The translations under genes and the position numbers were made by a program. A DNA stretch of 64,000 nucleotides, taken from Hyphomonas sp. L-53-1-40 (GTDB taxonomy: Bacteria > Pseudomonadota > Alphaproteobacteria > Caulobacterales > Hyphomonadaceae). The stretch is from the NCBI RefSeq assembly GCF_000682775.1, contig NZ_AWFI01000012.1, positions 558,001 through 622,000 of the forward strand, in the 5' to 3' direction. Position 1 is the first letter of the stretch. Every line of letters starts with the position of its first letter. Under the pieces are notes generated by a model. The model made no database searches. It was not told where the DNA came from and saw only the letters and a list, made by a program, of their open reading frames with translations. Shown here in pieces: positions 43,716 to 54,210 of the stretch.

Positions 43716-46508
43716 TTAGTCTCCCGTATCTTCGGCATCATCCATAGCGGTTTCAGCGTCTTCCACAAGCCGTGCGACAGAAACCACACGTTCGCCTTCG
43801 GCTGTGCGGAGCACCCAGACGCCGCCCGTCGACCGACCGGCAATGCGGATCTGCTCCACAGGCGTGCGGATCAGCTGGCCTGCATTGGTGACCAGCATGA
43901 CCTGATCGCCGTCGCCCACCGTGAAGGATTGCGCCACCTGCTTGACCGGGCCCAGCTTCTTGTCGCGTCCCCAAATATTCTGGGCGACAAGGCCTTTACC
44001 ACCGCGGCCAGTGACACGGTAGTCATAGGCTGACGAGCGCTTGCCCATGCCGTCATCGGCAATAGTCAGGATGAATTCCTCGGCGGCGCCAAGTTCGGCA
44101 ATGCGTTCAGCGCTCAAGGCAGCCTCGTCGACGGCTTCTTCGCCATCATCGTCCGAGACTTCCTCTTCCTCGCCCGTCGCAGCGCGGCGCATCGCGGCGG
44201 CGTGCTTCAGATAGCCGCGCGCCTCCTCCGACGTGACATCCATGTGGCGCAGAATGCCCATGGAGATCACTTCATCTCCTTCACCCAGACGGATGCCCCG
44301 GACACCGGTCGAATTGCGCCCCGCAAAGACACGTACATCCGGAACGGCAAAGCGGATACACTGGCCAAGCGCTGTGGTCAGCAGGATATCGTCCTTCTCG
44401 GAACAGATCTTCACTGACACGATGCCGTCATCATCTTCCAGCTTCATCGCGATCTTGCCGTTGCGGTTCACGCGAGTGAAATCTGACAACTTGTTACGGC
44501 GGACCGTGCCGGTCTTCGTCGCGAACATGACGTCCAGCTCATTGCGGGACTCATCGTCCTCCGGCAGCGGCATGACGCTTTCGATACGCTCATCGGCGGC
44601 CAGTGGGAAGATATTGACCAGCGCCTTGCCGCGCGAGTTCGGCCCACCAATCGGCAAGCGCCAGACCTTCTCCTTGTAGACCATGCCGGCCGAGGAGAAG
44701 AAGAGGACTTCAGTATGCGTGGTCGCCGAGAACACGTTCACGACGAAGTCCTCGTCCTTCATGTTCATGCCCGAGCGGCCCTTGCCGCCCCGATGCTGCG
44801 TACGATAGGTCGAGAGCGGGGTACGCTTGACGTAGCCGCCATGCGTCACGGCCACGACCATGTCTTCGACCTCGATCAGGTCTTCGTCTTCCATGTCGAT
44901 GCCGCCAAAGGCGAATTCCGACCGTCGTGGAACGGCGAATTTCTCTTTAACTTCAGAGAGCTCGCCCTTGATGATGTCCAGAACACGCTGGCGCGACCGC
45001 AGGATGCTGAGGAATTCCTCGATCTTCTCGGACAGACCCTTGGCTTCATTGCCAATCTCGTCACGGCCGAGGCCCGTCAGACGGGACAGCTGCAGCGCAA
45101 GAATGGAGCGCGCTTGCTCATCGGACAGATAGATCGTGTCGCCGTCGCCCTTGCGGGTCCGGCGGTCCGCGATCAGATCCAGCAGCGGGCCCATATCCAT
45201 GATCGGCCACGCTTTCTCGAGCAGAGCTTCGCGGGCTGCATTCGGATCGGGCGAATAGCGTATGATGCGAATGACTTCGTCAATGTTGGCCACGGCCATG
45301 GCCAGGCCGACAAGAACGTGGGCGCGGTCGCGCGCCTTGTTCAATTCGTGCTTGGTGCGGCGAACCACAACTTCCTGACGGAAAGCCACAAAGCAATCGA
45401 GCACTTTGCGCAGGTTCATCAGCTCCGGGCGACCACCATTCAGGGCCAGCATGTTGACGCCGAAACTGGTTTGCATCTGGCTGAAACGGAAGAGCTGGTT
45501 CAGCACCACTTCCGCGCTCGCATCCTTTTTCAGTTCGACCACAACACGAATGCCGTTCCGGTCGGATTCGTCCCGCAGGTCAGCGATGCCTTCGATGCGC
45601 TTGTCACGCACGAGTTCCGCGATCTTTGTAATCATCGCGGCCTTGTTCACCTGATAGGGAATTTCGGTCACGATAATGGCCTGACGGCCATTCTTGGCTT
45701 CTTCGATATCGGTCTTGGCGCGCATGATCACGCTGCCGCGGCCGGTGGTCATCGCCTTGCGGCTGCCGGACATGCCCATGATCTGGCCGCCGGTCGGGAA
45801 GTCAGGACCGGGGACGATTTCGAGCAGGGCGTCTTCATCCAGCGTCGGGTCTTCGATGATTGCCAGTGTCGCGTCGATCACTTCGCCCAGATTGTGCGGC
45901 GGGATATTCGTCGCCATACCGACCGCGATGCCGCCAGCACCATTGACCAGCAGGTTCGGATACTGCGCCGGCAGGACAATCGGCTCTTTCTGGGATCCGT
46001 CATAATTGTCCTGGAAGTCGACCGTATCCTTGTCGATATCGGCGAGCAGATAGGTCGCCTCCTTCGTCATGCGGCTTTCGGTATAACGCATGGCGGCTGG
46101 TGGATCATTGTCGATCGAGCCGAAATTGCCCTGACCGTCTACGAGCGTCACGCCCATCGAGAATGGTTGGGCCATGCGCACCAGCGCGTCATAGATCGCA
46201 GAGTCACCGTGCGGGTGGTAGTTACCCATCACCGCGCCGACGATATTTGCAGATTTCTTGTACGGCTTGCTGGGCGTGTTACCGCCCTCGTTCATCGCAT
46301 ATAGAATGCGGCGATGAACAGGTTTCAGACCATCCCGCACATCCGGCAGCGCCCGGCTCACGATGACGCTCATCGCATAGTCGAGATAGGAGCTTTTCAG
46401 CTCGGATTCGATAGAAATCAGCTCAATGCCGTCCGGAAGGGGCGCGCTGCCCTCACCGCCATTTTCTGGCGTTTCCGGGTCGTCTGGCGGAGTTGTGTCG
46501 TCGCTCAT
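43716..46508 (-). CDS. gyrA: DNA gyrase subunit A
   Basis: The 930-residue product has catalytic Tyr142 in AAMRYTES. The quinolone region HGDSAIYD keeps Ser103 and Asp107, the residues equivalent to Ser83 and Asp87 of E. coli. The GyrA box is QHRGGKG in the C-terminal DNA-wrapping domain. An acidic insert ([17 protein letters not shown]) interrupts that domain, as often seen in Alphaproteobacteria. The N-terminal 25 residues are an acidic extension. Confidence 0.97.
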   Translation of the reverse strand: MSDDTTPPDDPETPENGGEGSAPLPDGIELISIESELKSSYLDYAMSVIVSRALPDVRDGLKPVHRRILYAMNEGGNTPSKPYKKSANIVGAVMGNYHPHGDSAIYDALVRMAQPFSMGVTLVDGQGNFGSIDNDPPAAMRYTESRMTKEATYLLADIDKDTVDFQDNYDGSQKEPIVLPAQYPNLLVNGAGGIAVGMATNIPPHNLGEVIDATLAIIEDPTLDEDALLEIVPGPDFPTGGQIMGMSGSRKAMTTGRGSVIMRAKTDIEEAKNGRQAIIVTEIPYQVNKAAMITKIAELVRDKRIEGIADLRDESDRNGIRVVVELKKDASAEVVLNQLFRFSQMQTSFGVNMLALNGGRPELMNLRKVLDCFVAFRQEVVVRRTKHELNKARDRAHVLVGLAMAVANIDEVIRIIRYSPDPNAAREALLEKAWPIMDMGPLLDLIADRRTRKGDGDTIYLSDEQARSILALQLSRLTGLGRDEIGNEAKGLSEKIEEFLSILRSRQRVLDIIKGELSEVKEKFAVPRRSEFAFGGIDMEDEDLIEVEDMVVAVTHGGYVKRTPLSTYRTQHRGGKGRSGMNMKDEDFVVNVFSATTHTEVLFFSSAGMVYKEKVWRLPIGGPNSRGKALVNIFPLAADERIESVMPLPEDDESRNELDVMFATKTGTVRRNKLSDFTRVNRNGKIAMKLEDDDGIVSVKICSEKDDILLTTALGQCIRFAVPDVRVFAGRNSTGVRGIRLGEGDEVISMGILRHMDVTSEEARGYLKHAAAMRRAATGEEEEVSDDDGEEAVDEAALSAERIAELGAAEEFILTIADDGMGKRSSAYDYRVTGRGGKGLVAQNIWGRDKKLGPVKQVAQSFTVGDGDQVMLVTNAGQLIRTPVEQIRIAGRSTGGVWVLRTAEGERVVSVARLVEDAETAMDDAEDTGD

Positions 46509-46640
46509 GGAGAATTCGTCCTGGCTACGGTGAAATTAACGGGAATCACCTGTTCCGATACAGGAACATGTCTAGCATCCCGCCATGATTGAAACAAATG
46601 CGACAGGGCCAAAATAGCAGTAAATACGGGCGAAATCGCC

Positions 46641-47498
46641 CTAAAACGGGGTCTCGGAAGCAGGGCTCAGCGCCCCGATGGTTTCGAGCGCTTTGCGGAC
46701 CGCCTCTTTGCGCGTTTTCAGTGCCGGATTTTCAGCGTTCATGTCCAGATTGAACGCGAATGCATATGTACCGGGAGCGTCACCTTCGGTCTGTTCCAGC
46801 CAGCCAACATACCAGCCGATATCCGTTTCACCGGGCACACTCTTCCAACCCGTCTTGGCATGGATCGACCAGCCATCACCCTCCTCGGCGAGCATCATCG
46901 GAATTGCCTGCTCATAGGTCCGCGCCGAAAGCGGCAAAGTGCGGGCAGACAGTTTCGCGAGAAACACGACTTGCTCCCGCGCGGAGGTCTTCAGCGGGCC
47001 CTTCAGCCAATAGGTCTGAATATCGTCCTCGGTGCCCGTGTCAGCGTTTCCATAGCCAAAGCGCGCGAGCCAAGTGCTCAGCGCCACACTGCCGATACGC
47101 GGCGTGACCGTCTGGTAGATCCACACTGTCGAGCGCTGGAAGGCAGAAGCAAAGTCCTGGCTTTCATTCCACCCAGGCAAGAACCGTGTCTCACCACCCC
47201 ACTCAAACCACTCATCGGAGCCGCTGACAGCGCCTGTCTCCAAGGCAATCAGCGTGTGCGGGATCTTGGAGGTCGATGCGGCCACGAAACGCTCAGATGG
47301 CCGCTCACCGCTGGTGGTCCATGTCCGACCGTCTTCAAGCCGATAGACGACGAGCGCCGCTGTATCCTGCGTCAGGGATTTGCTGGCAAGGACAGGATCA
47401 AGATTTCCGACCGGGACACTCGGCGGAGACTGGCATGCGCCCAGCACGGCGACCAAAGCCACCGCCAACCAGTGCGCAGGATGCCAGCCTGCCCGCAT
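46641..47498 (-). CDS. Class D (OXA-type) beta-lactamase, lipoprotein
   Basis: The 285-residue product has a lipoprotein signal (LGAC, Cys 22). The class D motifs are all present: STSK at 75-78 (nucleophile Ser and the lysine that becomes carboxylated), STV at 123-125, YGN at 149-151, Trp164 in YWLKG and KTG at 215-217. STSK replaces the common STFK. It would hydrolyse beta-lactams in the periplasm. The gene starts 4 bases after ssb with no good ribosome binding site, so it is probably read from the ssb transcript. Confidence 0.92.
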   Translation of the reverse strand: MRAGWHPAHWLAVALVAVLGACQSPPSVPVGNLDPVLASKSLTQDTAALVVYRLEDGRTWTTSGERPSERFVAASTSKIPHTLIALETGAVSGSDEWFEWGGETRFLPGWNESQDFASAFQRSTVWIYQTVTPRIGSVALSTWLARFGYGNADTGTEDDIQTYWLKGPLKTSAREQVVFLAKLSARTLPLSARTYEQAIPMMLAEEGDGWSIHAKTGWKSVPGETDIGWYVGWLEQTEGDAPGTYAFAFNLDMNAENPALKTRKEAVRKALETIGALSPASETPF

Positions 47499-47502
47499 AG
47501 CG

Positions 47503-47982
47503 CTAGAACGGGATCTCGTCGTCGAGGTCCTGGCTGAAACTTTCCTGCGGACCGCTCATCTGGCGCGGCGCGCCAGCCTGCCCCTGATAGCCGCCGAAAT
47601 CGTTGCCGGAAGACCGGCCACCGCCTTCATTGCGGCTGTCCAGCATGGTCAGCGTGGAGTTGAAGCCGCGCAGCACGACTTCAGTCGTGTAGCGGTCCTG
47701 GCCATCCTTGTCCTGCCATTTGCGGGTCTCGAGTTGGCCCTCGATATAGAGTTTGGAGCCCTTTTTGATATAATTCTGGACAACGCGGACAAGGCCCTCG
47801 CTGAAAACCGAGACGCGATGCCATTCGGTCTTTTCCTTGCGTTCGCCCGTATTCTTGTCCTTCCACGTCTCGGACGTGGCGAGCGAGAAGCTGGCGACCT
47901 GACCGCCATTCTGGAACTGGCGGACTTCCGGGTCCTGTCCAACATTTCCGACAAGAATGACCTTGTTCACTGATCCTGCCAT
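47503..47982 (-). CDS. ssb: Single-stranded DNA-binding protein
   Basis: The 159-residue product has an N-terminal OB fold ([70 protein letters not shown]), a Gly/Gln-rich linker, and the C-terminal tip DLDDEIPF that docks partner proteins. It is divergent from uvrA across a LexA-type box, the same pairing as in E. coli, and is followed at 4 bases by a class D beta-lactamase gene. Confidence 0.97.
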   Translation of the reverse strand: MAGSVNKVILVGNVGQDPEVRQFQNGGQVASFSLATSETWKDKNTGERKEKTEWHRVSVFSEGLVRVVQNYIKKGSKLYIEGQLETRKWQDKDGQDRYTTEVVLRGFNSTLTMLDSRNEGGGRSSGNDFGGYQGQAGAPRQMSGPQESFSQDLDDEIPF

Positions 47983-48111
47983 GGTTCCAACTCCGCTCCG
48001 GTCTGTTTCGCTTTCGATTCGAATCCGCTTTTACTCTGCTCAAGGCGGTGTGTCGCCCGCTGCGGTGAAAATTCCCCCGCCTTCGGCATGAAAAAGCAGC
48101 GCCCGCTGTAT

Positions 48112-48126
48112 GTTCACATTTTGTTC
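48112..48126. promoter_or_regulatory. LexA (SOS) box between ssb and uvrA
   Basis: GTTCACATTTTGTTC matches the alphaproteobacterial LexA consensus GTTC-N7-GTTC exactly. It lies 99 bases before the uvrA start and 130 bases before the ssb start. Both genes are classical SOS members, and the site could serve both directions. Confidence 0.85.
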
Positions 48127-48179
48127 TTGTCGTCAAGCTGGACTCAAGGCACACATAGGACCTAGCAGATATTTAGTCC

Positions 48180-48197
48180 CGTTTCGCTGGCGAAACG
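48180..48197 (+). repeat. Perfect inverted repeat in the uvrA leader
   Basis: CGTTTCGCTGGCGAAACG has two 8-bp arms around TG and ends 27 bases before the uvrA ATG at 48225. In RNA it would make a hairpin too short-looped to be ideal (2 nt). As DNA it looks like a protein-binding palindrome. Confidence 0.4.
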
Positions 48198-48224
48198 AGC
48201 ATCAATCCAGCAGAGAGCCCGTCA

Positions 48225-51200
48225 ATGGCAGAGTCTCCCTTCATCCGCGTGCGCGGCGCCAAGGAACATAATCTCAAGAATGTCGACGTGGATATTCCCC
48301 GCGGCGAGCTGGTCGTGATGACCGGCCTGTCGGGATCAGGCAAATCTTCGCTGGCTTTCGACACGATCTATGCCGAAGGCCAGCGCCGTTATGTCGAGAG
48401 CCTTTCGGCCTATGCGCGCCAATTTCTGGAGCTGATGCAGAAGCCGGATGTAGAGAGCATTGAGGGCCTGTCGCCCGCTATCTCGATTGAGCAGAAGACA
48501 ACCAGCCGAAACCCGCGCTCGACCGTTGGTACGGTTACCGAGATTTACGACTACATGCGTTTGCTGTGGGCGCGCGTCGGTATTCCTTATTCTCCCGCCA
48601 CTGGCCTGCCCATCGAGAGCCAGACCGTCAGCCAGATGGTCGACCGCACAATGGACCTGCCCGAAGGCACGCGACTCTACTTGCTCGCCCCCATCGTCCG
48701 TGGGCGGAAAGGGGAGTACCGCAAGGAATTTGCTGAACTGCTCAAGAATGGCTACCAGCGCGTCAAGGTCGACGGTGAGTTTCACGAACTGGAAAATCCG
48801 CCCAAACTGGACAAGAAATTCAAGCATGACATCGACGTTGTGGTCGACCGGATCGTCGTGCGCGAGGGCATGGAACAGCGTCTTGCCGAGAGTTTCGAGA
48901 CGGCGATCGGACTCGCAAACGGCATCGCTATCGGCGAATATGCCGATCTCGAAGAAGGCGAGACCGAGCCGAAGCGCATTACCTACAGCGCCAATTTCGC
49001 CTGCCCGGTCTCCGGCTTCACCATTCCCGAGATCGAGCCGCGCCTGTTCTCGTTCAACAATCCTTTTGGGGCCTGCCCGACCTGTGACGGTCTCGGACAG
49101 CAATTGAAGGTGGATGCCGGACTGGTTGTTCCGGACAAGGATCTTGACCTGCTGAATGGCGCAATCGCGCCCTGGGCCAAATCAACCTCACCCTACCAGA
49201 CCCAGACCCTGCAGGCCCTGTCAGCGCACTACCGGTTTGACCTGAAGAAGCCCTGGAACAAATTGTCGGAGGACATCCACCAGATGATCCTGTTCGGCAC
49301 GGGCGAAGAAGAAATCAATTTCGTCTACGACGACGGCATGCGCCGTTATGAGGTGAAGAAGACGTTCGAAGGCGTCATCCCGAACCTTGAGCGCCGCTAT
49401 CGCGAGACCGACAGCCAATGGGTGCGTGATGAGATCGCGAAATTTCAGGCAGCTGCACCCTGCCCGGCCTGCGGTGGCAAGCGTCTCAAACCTGAAGCAC
49501 TGGCAGTGAAGATCGACAGTCTCGACATTTCCGACGCCTCGGTTTTCTCCATCAAGGATGCTCACATCTGGTTTGGCAATGCGCACAAGGCGCTGACCAA
49601 ACAGCAGAACGAGATCGCCGGACGCATCCTGAAAGAAATCAATGACCGGCTCGACTTCCTCAATGATGTCGGCCTGGAATACCTGACGCTCAGCCGCGCC
49701 TCCGGCACGCTGTCCGGCGGGGAGAGCCAGCGCATCCGGCTCGCCAGCCAGATCGGCTCCGGCCTGACCGGCGTGCTCTACGTGCTGGATGAGCCGAGTA
49801 TTGGCCTGCACCAGCGCGACAATGATCGCCTGCTGGAAACGCTGAAACGCCTGCGTGACCTTGGGAACTCCGTGATCGTCGTGGAACATGACGAGGATGC
49901 TATCCTGACCGCCGACCATGTTATCGACATGGGACCGGCCGCTGGTGTGCATGGCGGCCAGATCATTGCCGAGGGTACGCCCGATGAAGTGATGGCCAGT
50001 CCGAAAAGCCTGACAGCAGACTATCTGAACGGCACCAAGGAAATCCCGATTCCGATGCGTCGACCGGTTGAGAAAGCCAAGCGCAAGGTGACCCTGAAGG
50101 GGGCCACCGGCAACAATCTGAAAAATGTCGACGCGACGATCCCGCTTGGCAGCTTTACCTGCATCACGGGCGTCTCCGGCGGCGGCAAGTCCACGCTGAT
50201 CATCGAGACGCTTTACAAGGCACTTGCGCGCAAGCTGAATGGCGCGTCGAGCCCGCCACAACCGTACCAAAGTCTTGAAGGTCTGCAGCATCTCGACAAG
50301 GTCATCGACATTGACCAGAGCCCGATTGGCCGTACACCACGCTCTAACCCGGCCACTTATACCGGTGCCTTCGGCCCGATCCGCGACTGGTTTGCCGGAC
50401 TGCCCGAGGCCAAGGCGCGCGGCTACGCACCTGGCCGGTTCAGCTTCAACGTGAAAGGCGGGCGCTGTGAAGCCTGTCAGGGCGACGGCGTCATCAAGAT
50501 CGAAATGCATTTCCTGCCAGACGTCTATGTCACGTGCGAAACCTGCAAAGGCAAGCGCTACAATCGCGAGACGCTGGAAGTCCTGTTCAAGGGCAAGTCG
50601 ATTGCCGACGTACTGGACATGACAGTGGAAGACGCCGCGAAATTCTTCTCCGCCGTGCCTGCGATTTCGACCAAGCTCGACACATTGAATCAGGTCGGCC
50701 TTGGCTATGTGAAAGTCGGCCAGCAGGCAACGACTTTGTCGGGCGGCGAAGCCCAGCGGGTGAAGCTCGCCAAGGAGCTCTCCAAGCGCGCCACCGGCAA
50801 GACGCTCTACATTCTCGACGAACCGACTACCGGCCTGCATTTCGAGGACGTTCGCAAGCTTCTCGAAGTGCTGCACTCCCTCGTCGACACCGGCAACACG
50901 GTCGTCGTGATCGAGCACAATCTGGATGTGGTGAAAACGGCGGACTGGGTGCTGGACCTCGGCCCTGAAGGCGGCGATGGCGGCGGCGAACTGGTCGCTT
51001 ATGGCACACCGGAAGATATTGCTGCCTGCACCGACAGTTGGACCGGTAAACACCTCGCCGAGACGTTCCGACGTCAGGACGAGCGCCGCGCCGCGCGCAA
51101 CAAGCGATTGCGAGCCGAAGGCACGAGCAAGGCAAAGCCTGCCGCCAAACCGAAGAAGGCCGCCGCAAAGGCGCCTGCGAAAGCCAAAGCTGCAGCTAGG

Positions 51201-51299
51201 CCGAAGGCCAAGGCCCCTGCAAAGGCCGCAACCAAGGCAACGCCAAAAGCAAAGAGCCCGGCAAAGCGGAAATCCCGCACGCCGAGCCCTGCCAAGTAA
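48225..51299 (+). CDS. uvrA: Excinuclease ABC subunit A with a lysine-rich tail
   Basis: This 1024-residue damage sensor of nucleotide excision repair has two ABC ATPase modules ([10 protein letters not shown] near 33 and [10 protein letters not shown] in the second half), signature sequences [11 protein letters not shown] and [11 protein letters not shown], and zinc motifs CPACGGK and CEACQGDG...CETCKGK. The first zinc site reads CPVSG, missing one Cys, which I recall as common in Alphaproteobacteria. After a normal end, residues about 967-1024 are nearly all Lys, Ala and Pro, like a histone H1 tail. The gene is preceded by a LexA box. Confidence 0.96.
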   Translation: MAESPFIRVRGAKEHNLKNVDVDIPRGELVVMTGLSGSGKSSLAFDTIYAEGQRRYVESLSAYARQFLELMQKPDVESIEGLSPAISIEQKTTSRNPRSTVGTVTEIYDYMRLLWARVGIPYSPATGLPIESQTVSQMVDRTMDLPEGTRLYLLAPIVRGRKGEYRKEFAELLKNGYQRVKVDGEFHELENPPKLDKKFKHDIDVVVDRIVVREGMEQRLAESFETAIGLANGIAIGEYADLEEGETEPKRITYSANFACPVSGFTIPEIEPRLFSFNNPFGACPTCDGLGQQLKVDAGLVVPDKDLDLLNGAIAPWAKSTSPYQTQTLQALSAHYRFDLKKPWNKLSEDIHQMILFGTGEEEINFVYDDGMRRYEVKKTFEGVIPNLERRYRETDSQWVRDEIAKFQAAAPCPACGGKRLKPEALAVKIDSLDISDASVFSIKDAHIWFGNAHKALTKQQNEIAGRILKEINDRLDFLNDVGLEYLTLSRASGTLSGGESQRIRLASQIGSGLTGVLYVLDEPSIGLHQRDNDRLLETLKRLRDLGNSVIVVEHDEDAILTADHVIDMGPAAGVHGGQIIAEGTPDEVMASPKSLTADYLNGTKEIPIPMRRPVEKAKRKVTLKGATGNNLKNVDATIPLGSFTCITGVSGGGKSTLIIETLYKALARKLNGASSPPQPYQSLEGLQHLDKVIDIDQSPIGRTPRSNPATYTGAFGPIRDWFAGLPEAKARGYAPGRFSFNVKGGRCEACQGDGVIKIEMHFLPDVYVTCETCKGKRYNRETLEVLFKGKSIADVLDMTVEDAAKFFSAVPAISTKLDTLNQVGLGYVKVGQQATTLSGGEAQRVKLAKELSKRATGKTLYILDEPTTGLHFEDVRKLLEVLHSLVDTGNTVVVIEHNLDVVKTADWVLDLGPEGGDGGGELVAYGTPEDIAACTDSWTGKHLAETFRRQDERRAARNKRLRAEGTSKAKPAAKPKKAAAKAPAKAKAAARPKAKAPAKAATKATPKAKSPAKRKSRTPSPAK

Positions 51300-51311
51300 T
51301 CGCCTGTCGCG

Positions 51312-52247
51312 CTAAACGAAAGTCTCGTTGATCGCCGCCGTGTCCGTCCAGTTCGGGTCGGTCTTCGCAGCCAATGCTGCGGGGCCACCGAACACATGCA
51401 TCATGATGCCAGCCAGCCCCATATAGATCAGCCCGAAGAAAATTGCGGGAATGACGAATCCCGGCGATGCAAAGGCAGCGAGTATTGCGGCCGGATCGTC
51501 CGATCCGCTTTGCATGACCGGCATCAACGCCAGGACAGCGGTCACCGCGAAAACCAGATACAAGACAAAGATAATCGCCATCATGATCAGCGCCAGGATC
51601 AGCCAACTGCCGATCAACGTCCACACTTTGCCTTTGGTGACACGCCACGCGCTGCCGAACCGAATCTTGCGATCCCGAATGGTCATGGCGGCGGCGGGTG
51701 AGAAGCGCACAGCGACCCATATTGCGAAGACCATGTAGGCAAGCATGACGATCACAGCCACAGCTCCTGCGGCCATAACTCCGTCACCGCCTGCGGCAGC
51801 CCCGATGAGCATGGGGATCATCAGCAATATGAACATCCCTATATAAAGCAGGATCAGCAGACCGAACCAGAACAGGCCGACTACGAACAGGCGGCCTTCA
51901 TCACCGCCAAGCTTCAGGCTGAAGCCGTCGGCGCGCATGTAGCGCCGCTGGCTGGCGGCTTCGAACATGATCCACATCAGGATACCAAAGACAAAAGAGA
52001 CCAGATAGCCGAGCGCCACCCGGCCCATATTCTCCAGCATCACCTGATCCATCATGTCGGGATCTTCCATGACGATGGGATTGAACGCAGCACCATAGAT
52101 GGGCGCCATGAGGTAGAAACTGAGCCCCTGCACAACAATTCCGATCAGTGCGTATGCCAACGCATATTTCCAGAGAAACCCTTTCGGTCCCCCGGTTTTG
52201 CGGAAGTGCCCCATCGCATTCCCGACTGAAAATTCCAGAGTATTCAT
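51312..52247 (-). CDS. Multi-pass membrane protein, paralogue of the next gene upstream
   Basis: The 311-residue product has about six membrane segments and no signal peptide. It shares with its neighbour the motif MFEAASQRRYMRADGFSLKLGGDE (94-116) and a C-terminal MMHVFGGPAALAAKTDP. No catalytic residues are seen. It is the last of three genes for membrane proteins and is convergent with uvrA, with 12 bases between. Transport or envelope organisation is possible but unproven. Confidence 0.7.
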   Translation of the reverse strand: MNTLEFSVGNAMGHFRKTGGPKGFLWKYALAYALIGIVVQGLSFYLMAPIYGAAFNPIVMEDPDMMDQVMLENMGRVALGYLVSFVFGILMWIMFEAASQRRYMRADGFSLKLGGDEGRLFVVGLFWFGLLILLYIGMFILLMIPMLIGAAAGGDGVMAAGAVAVIVMLAYMVFAIWVAVRFSPAAAMTIRDRKIRFGSAWRVTKGKVWTLIGSWLILALIMMAIIFVLYLVFAVTAVLALMPVMQSGSDDPAAILAAFASPGFVIPAIFFGLIYMGLAGIMMHVFGGPAALAAKTDPNWTDTAAINETFV

Positions 52248-52262
52248 CAGCTTGCCCTCTCT

Positions 52263-53246
52263 TCAGCTGAAAGTATCCACATGATACGTATCGTCCACAC
52301 TGCCGCGCGGGTCATGCCTCGCCGCAAACGCAGCGGGCGCGCCAGCGACATGCATAAGCAGCCCCGACAGGAACAGACGCGCAATCAGGTAGATGGCCAA
52401 CACCACGATAACCCCACTGCTCATGATGGCCGCGGCAATGTCATCGCCAGTCTGAACGTTCTCAAAGGCTGGCGCCATCATGAACATCATTGGCAACTGG
52501 AGCACTTGGTCGGCGATGCTGACAACGATTCCGCCCACAATGGTGAGGATGAGATATGCACCGAGGATTGGCCAGAACCGGCCACGTGACACGTTCCAGG
52601 CATCGAAGAACCGGAAAGCCTTGTCCTTTATGGTGAGACCGAAACACGGTGCCAGCCGCGTCGCGAAAAACGCGTAGACAAAGAACAGCACGAACCAGAG
52701 CCCAAATGCACCAAGCATCGTCCCAACCACGCTGCTTGCGATCTGTGACTCGGTAATGCCATCGGCCGCAAGCCCCACTGCCGTGGACACGGCCCCAAAG
52801 AGCATGAGCACCGGTACAATAATGAACAGGGTTTGCATCACGGCCCAACAGAGTCCGACCGCCATCGTTCGTATTTCATCCCCTCCGAAACCGAGGGAAA
52901 ACCGCTCATCGCGAACATATCGCCGTTGCGATGCGGCTTCGAACATTGCCCAGATGATCCAGCTGCCGAGCATGGCGAAGACCGCCCACCCGACCAGGGG
53001 CTCCATCGCACCCAATATCGCGGCGAATACGGCTTGAGGGTCGCCGCGACCGACCGAGGCCTGTTCCAGCATTTCTATGGTCTGGAATACTCGTAAAAAA
53101 TCGTCTTTGGCGAAAATCAGGATTGCCAAGCTGAACACGGTGAACACGCCAGCAAAGGCGAGGGGAAATATCCAGAGAAAGCTCCGCGCATGCGCCGCAC
53201 GGAACGCGAACATCAACGCACCGTCAAATGAAAACCGGCTTGGCAT
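52263..53246 (-). CDS. Multi-pass membrane protein, paralogue of its downstream neighbour
   Basis: The 327-residue product has about six membrane segments. The motif MFEAASQRRYVRDERFSLGFGGDE (101-124) and the C-terminal MHVAGAPAAFAARHDP match the neighbouring gene, which starts 15 bases downstream, so the pair arose by tandem duplication. The function is unknown. Confidence 0.7.
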   Translation of the reverse strand: MPSRFSFDGALMFAFRAAHARSFLWIFPLAFAGVFTVFSLAILIFAKDDFLRVFQTIEMLEQASVGRGDPQAVFAAILGAMEPLVGWAVFAMLGSWIIWAMFEAASQRRYVRDERFSLGFGGDEIRTMAVGLCWAVMQTLFIIVPVLMLFGAVSTAVGLAADGITESQIASSVVGTMLGAFGLWFVLFFVYAFFATRLAPCFGLTIKDKAFRFFDAWNVSRGRFWPILGAYLILTIVGGIVVSIADQVLQLPMMFMMAPAFENVQTGDDIAAAIMSSGVIVVLAIYLIARLFLSGLLMHVAGAPAAFAARHDPRGSVDDTYHVDTFS

Positions 53247-53311
53247 GTGGCAGAGCCCCCCTGAACTGCTTATCAGGCGTCAGGATAGGACGATTTAGAT
53301 GACAGGCGCAA

Positions 53312-54115
53312 TCATTCGCTTGGCTCGGTGCCAGGATGCAGCTGGTGCAGGGTGGCCACCGCAAGGCCATGTCCGCCGAGCAGGAACGGCACCAGCAGTG
53401 CCATGCCAATCGCGCCTGACAGGAAGGCCCCAATGGCGCTATCGCCCCAGACATCCCGCAAGGTCCAGTTGATCAGAACCGCCACCGCAAATGGCAGGAT
53501 ATGTGTCGCCAGTCCCGCGAGGCCGAGTTTCACAGCGTGGCCCTTGGTCCACGGCCATGTGCGAAACACCAGTGTCTGGCCCGTCGCAACCGTCGCAGCG
53601 CCAACCAGCAACAGACGCAATGCCATGAAGAATAGTATGGCTGCACCCGCCAGACAGGCAAGGATCAGCACCGCGCCATAAGCGGTCGGCAACATATCGA
53701 TCAGCGCGGCCTGCACGACTTCTGGCGGCGTCTCCGCATCAACATCCACTCGGCCGGAAGCCTTGAGCAGGATTCCGGGCAGGATCAGGAGGAAGAATCC
53801 GATGAAGACACCCACAAACAGAAACGCCACGTAGATCGCCAGGTTTGCATGGGCGAGCCGCAATCGGTCTCCCGTCCTTGTGTCCAGCATGGCGCGGTAC
53901 ACAACCAGTGAGAACTCGATGCCCACCACGAACACGACCAGCGCAGCAATGGCCGGAGCTGCATCGCCCATTGAAGATCCAGGCCCCACGGCGAATGTGT
54001 AAATACCGCCCGCAACAATCAGGGCCAGCATGATGACCGAGCTGGGCCGGGCCGCTTTCAGGGCAAGGGACCATGCCTCTGAAACAAGGCCTGGAATGGA
54101 GAGTTCACGAGTCAT
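53312..54115 (-). CDS. Multi-pass membrane protein of unknown function
   Basis: The 267-residue product has about six hydrophobic segments. It lacks the FEAASQRRY motif of the two genes after it but has a similar size and layout (a conserved Trp-rich, Gly-rich middle and short soluble ends). It starts the three-gene run and is divergent from trmFO. It may be a distant relative of the pair. Confidence 0.65.
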   Translation of the reverse strand: MTRELSIPGLVSEAWSLALKAARPSSVIMLALIVAGGIYTFAVGPGSSMGDAAPAIAALVVFVVGIEFSLVVYRAMLDTRTGDRLRLAHANLAIYVAFLFVGVFIGFFLLILPGILLKASGRVDVDAETPPEVVQAALIDMLPTAYGAVLILACLAGAAILFFMALRLLLVGAATVATGQTLVFRTWPWTKGHAVKLGLAGLATHILPFAVAVLINWTLRDVWGDSAIGAFLSGAIGMALLVPFLLGGHGLAVATLHQLHPGTEPSE

Positions 54116-54210
54116 ATCCGACTCCTTACACGCCTCATCGCGCGCTCGCCACGAGGAATCACGGCAAACGCCATCTTGACGGAGGGGCTGTCGCCCCGCA
54201 CATCCGGCCC

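Noticed and set aside
44715-46304. 529-codon open frame antisense to gyrA
   Set aside because: It is a shadow of the GC-rich gyrA gene. gyrA has full homology and its codon pattern explains the open antisense frame.
48960-49100. UvrA first zinc finger loss as a novelty
   Set aside because: CPVS instead of CPxC appears to be common in alphaproteobacterial UvrA proteins and not special to this genome.
49221-51053. 610-codon open frame antisense to uvrA
   Set aside because: The strand with UvrA motifs is clearly coding. The antisense product has no recognisable domain.
54181-54197. GGGGC-TGTC-GCCCC hairpin before trmFO as a riboswitch
   Set aside because: Only a 5-bp stem, 14 bases before the start codon, with no further conserved structure visible.
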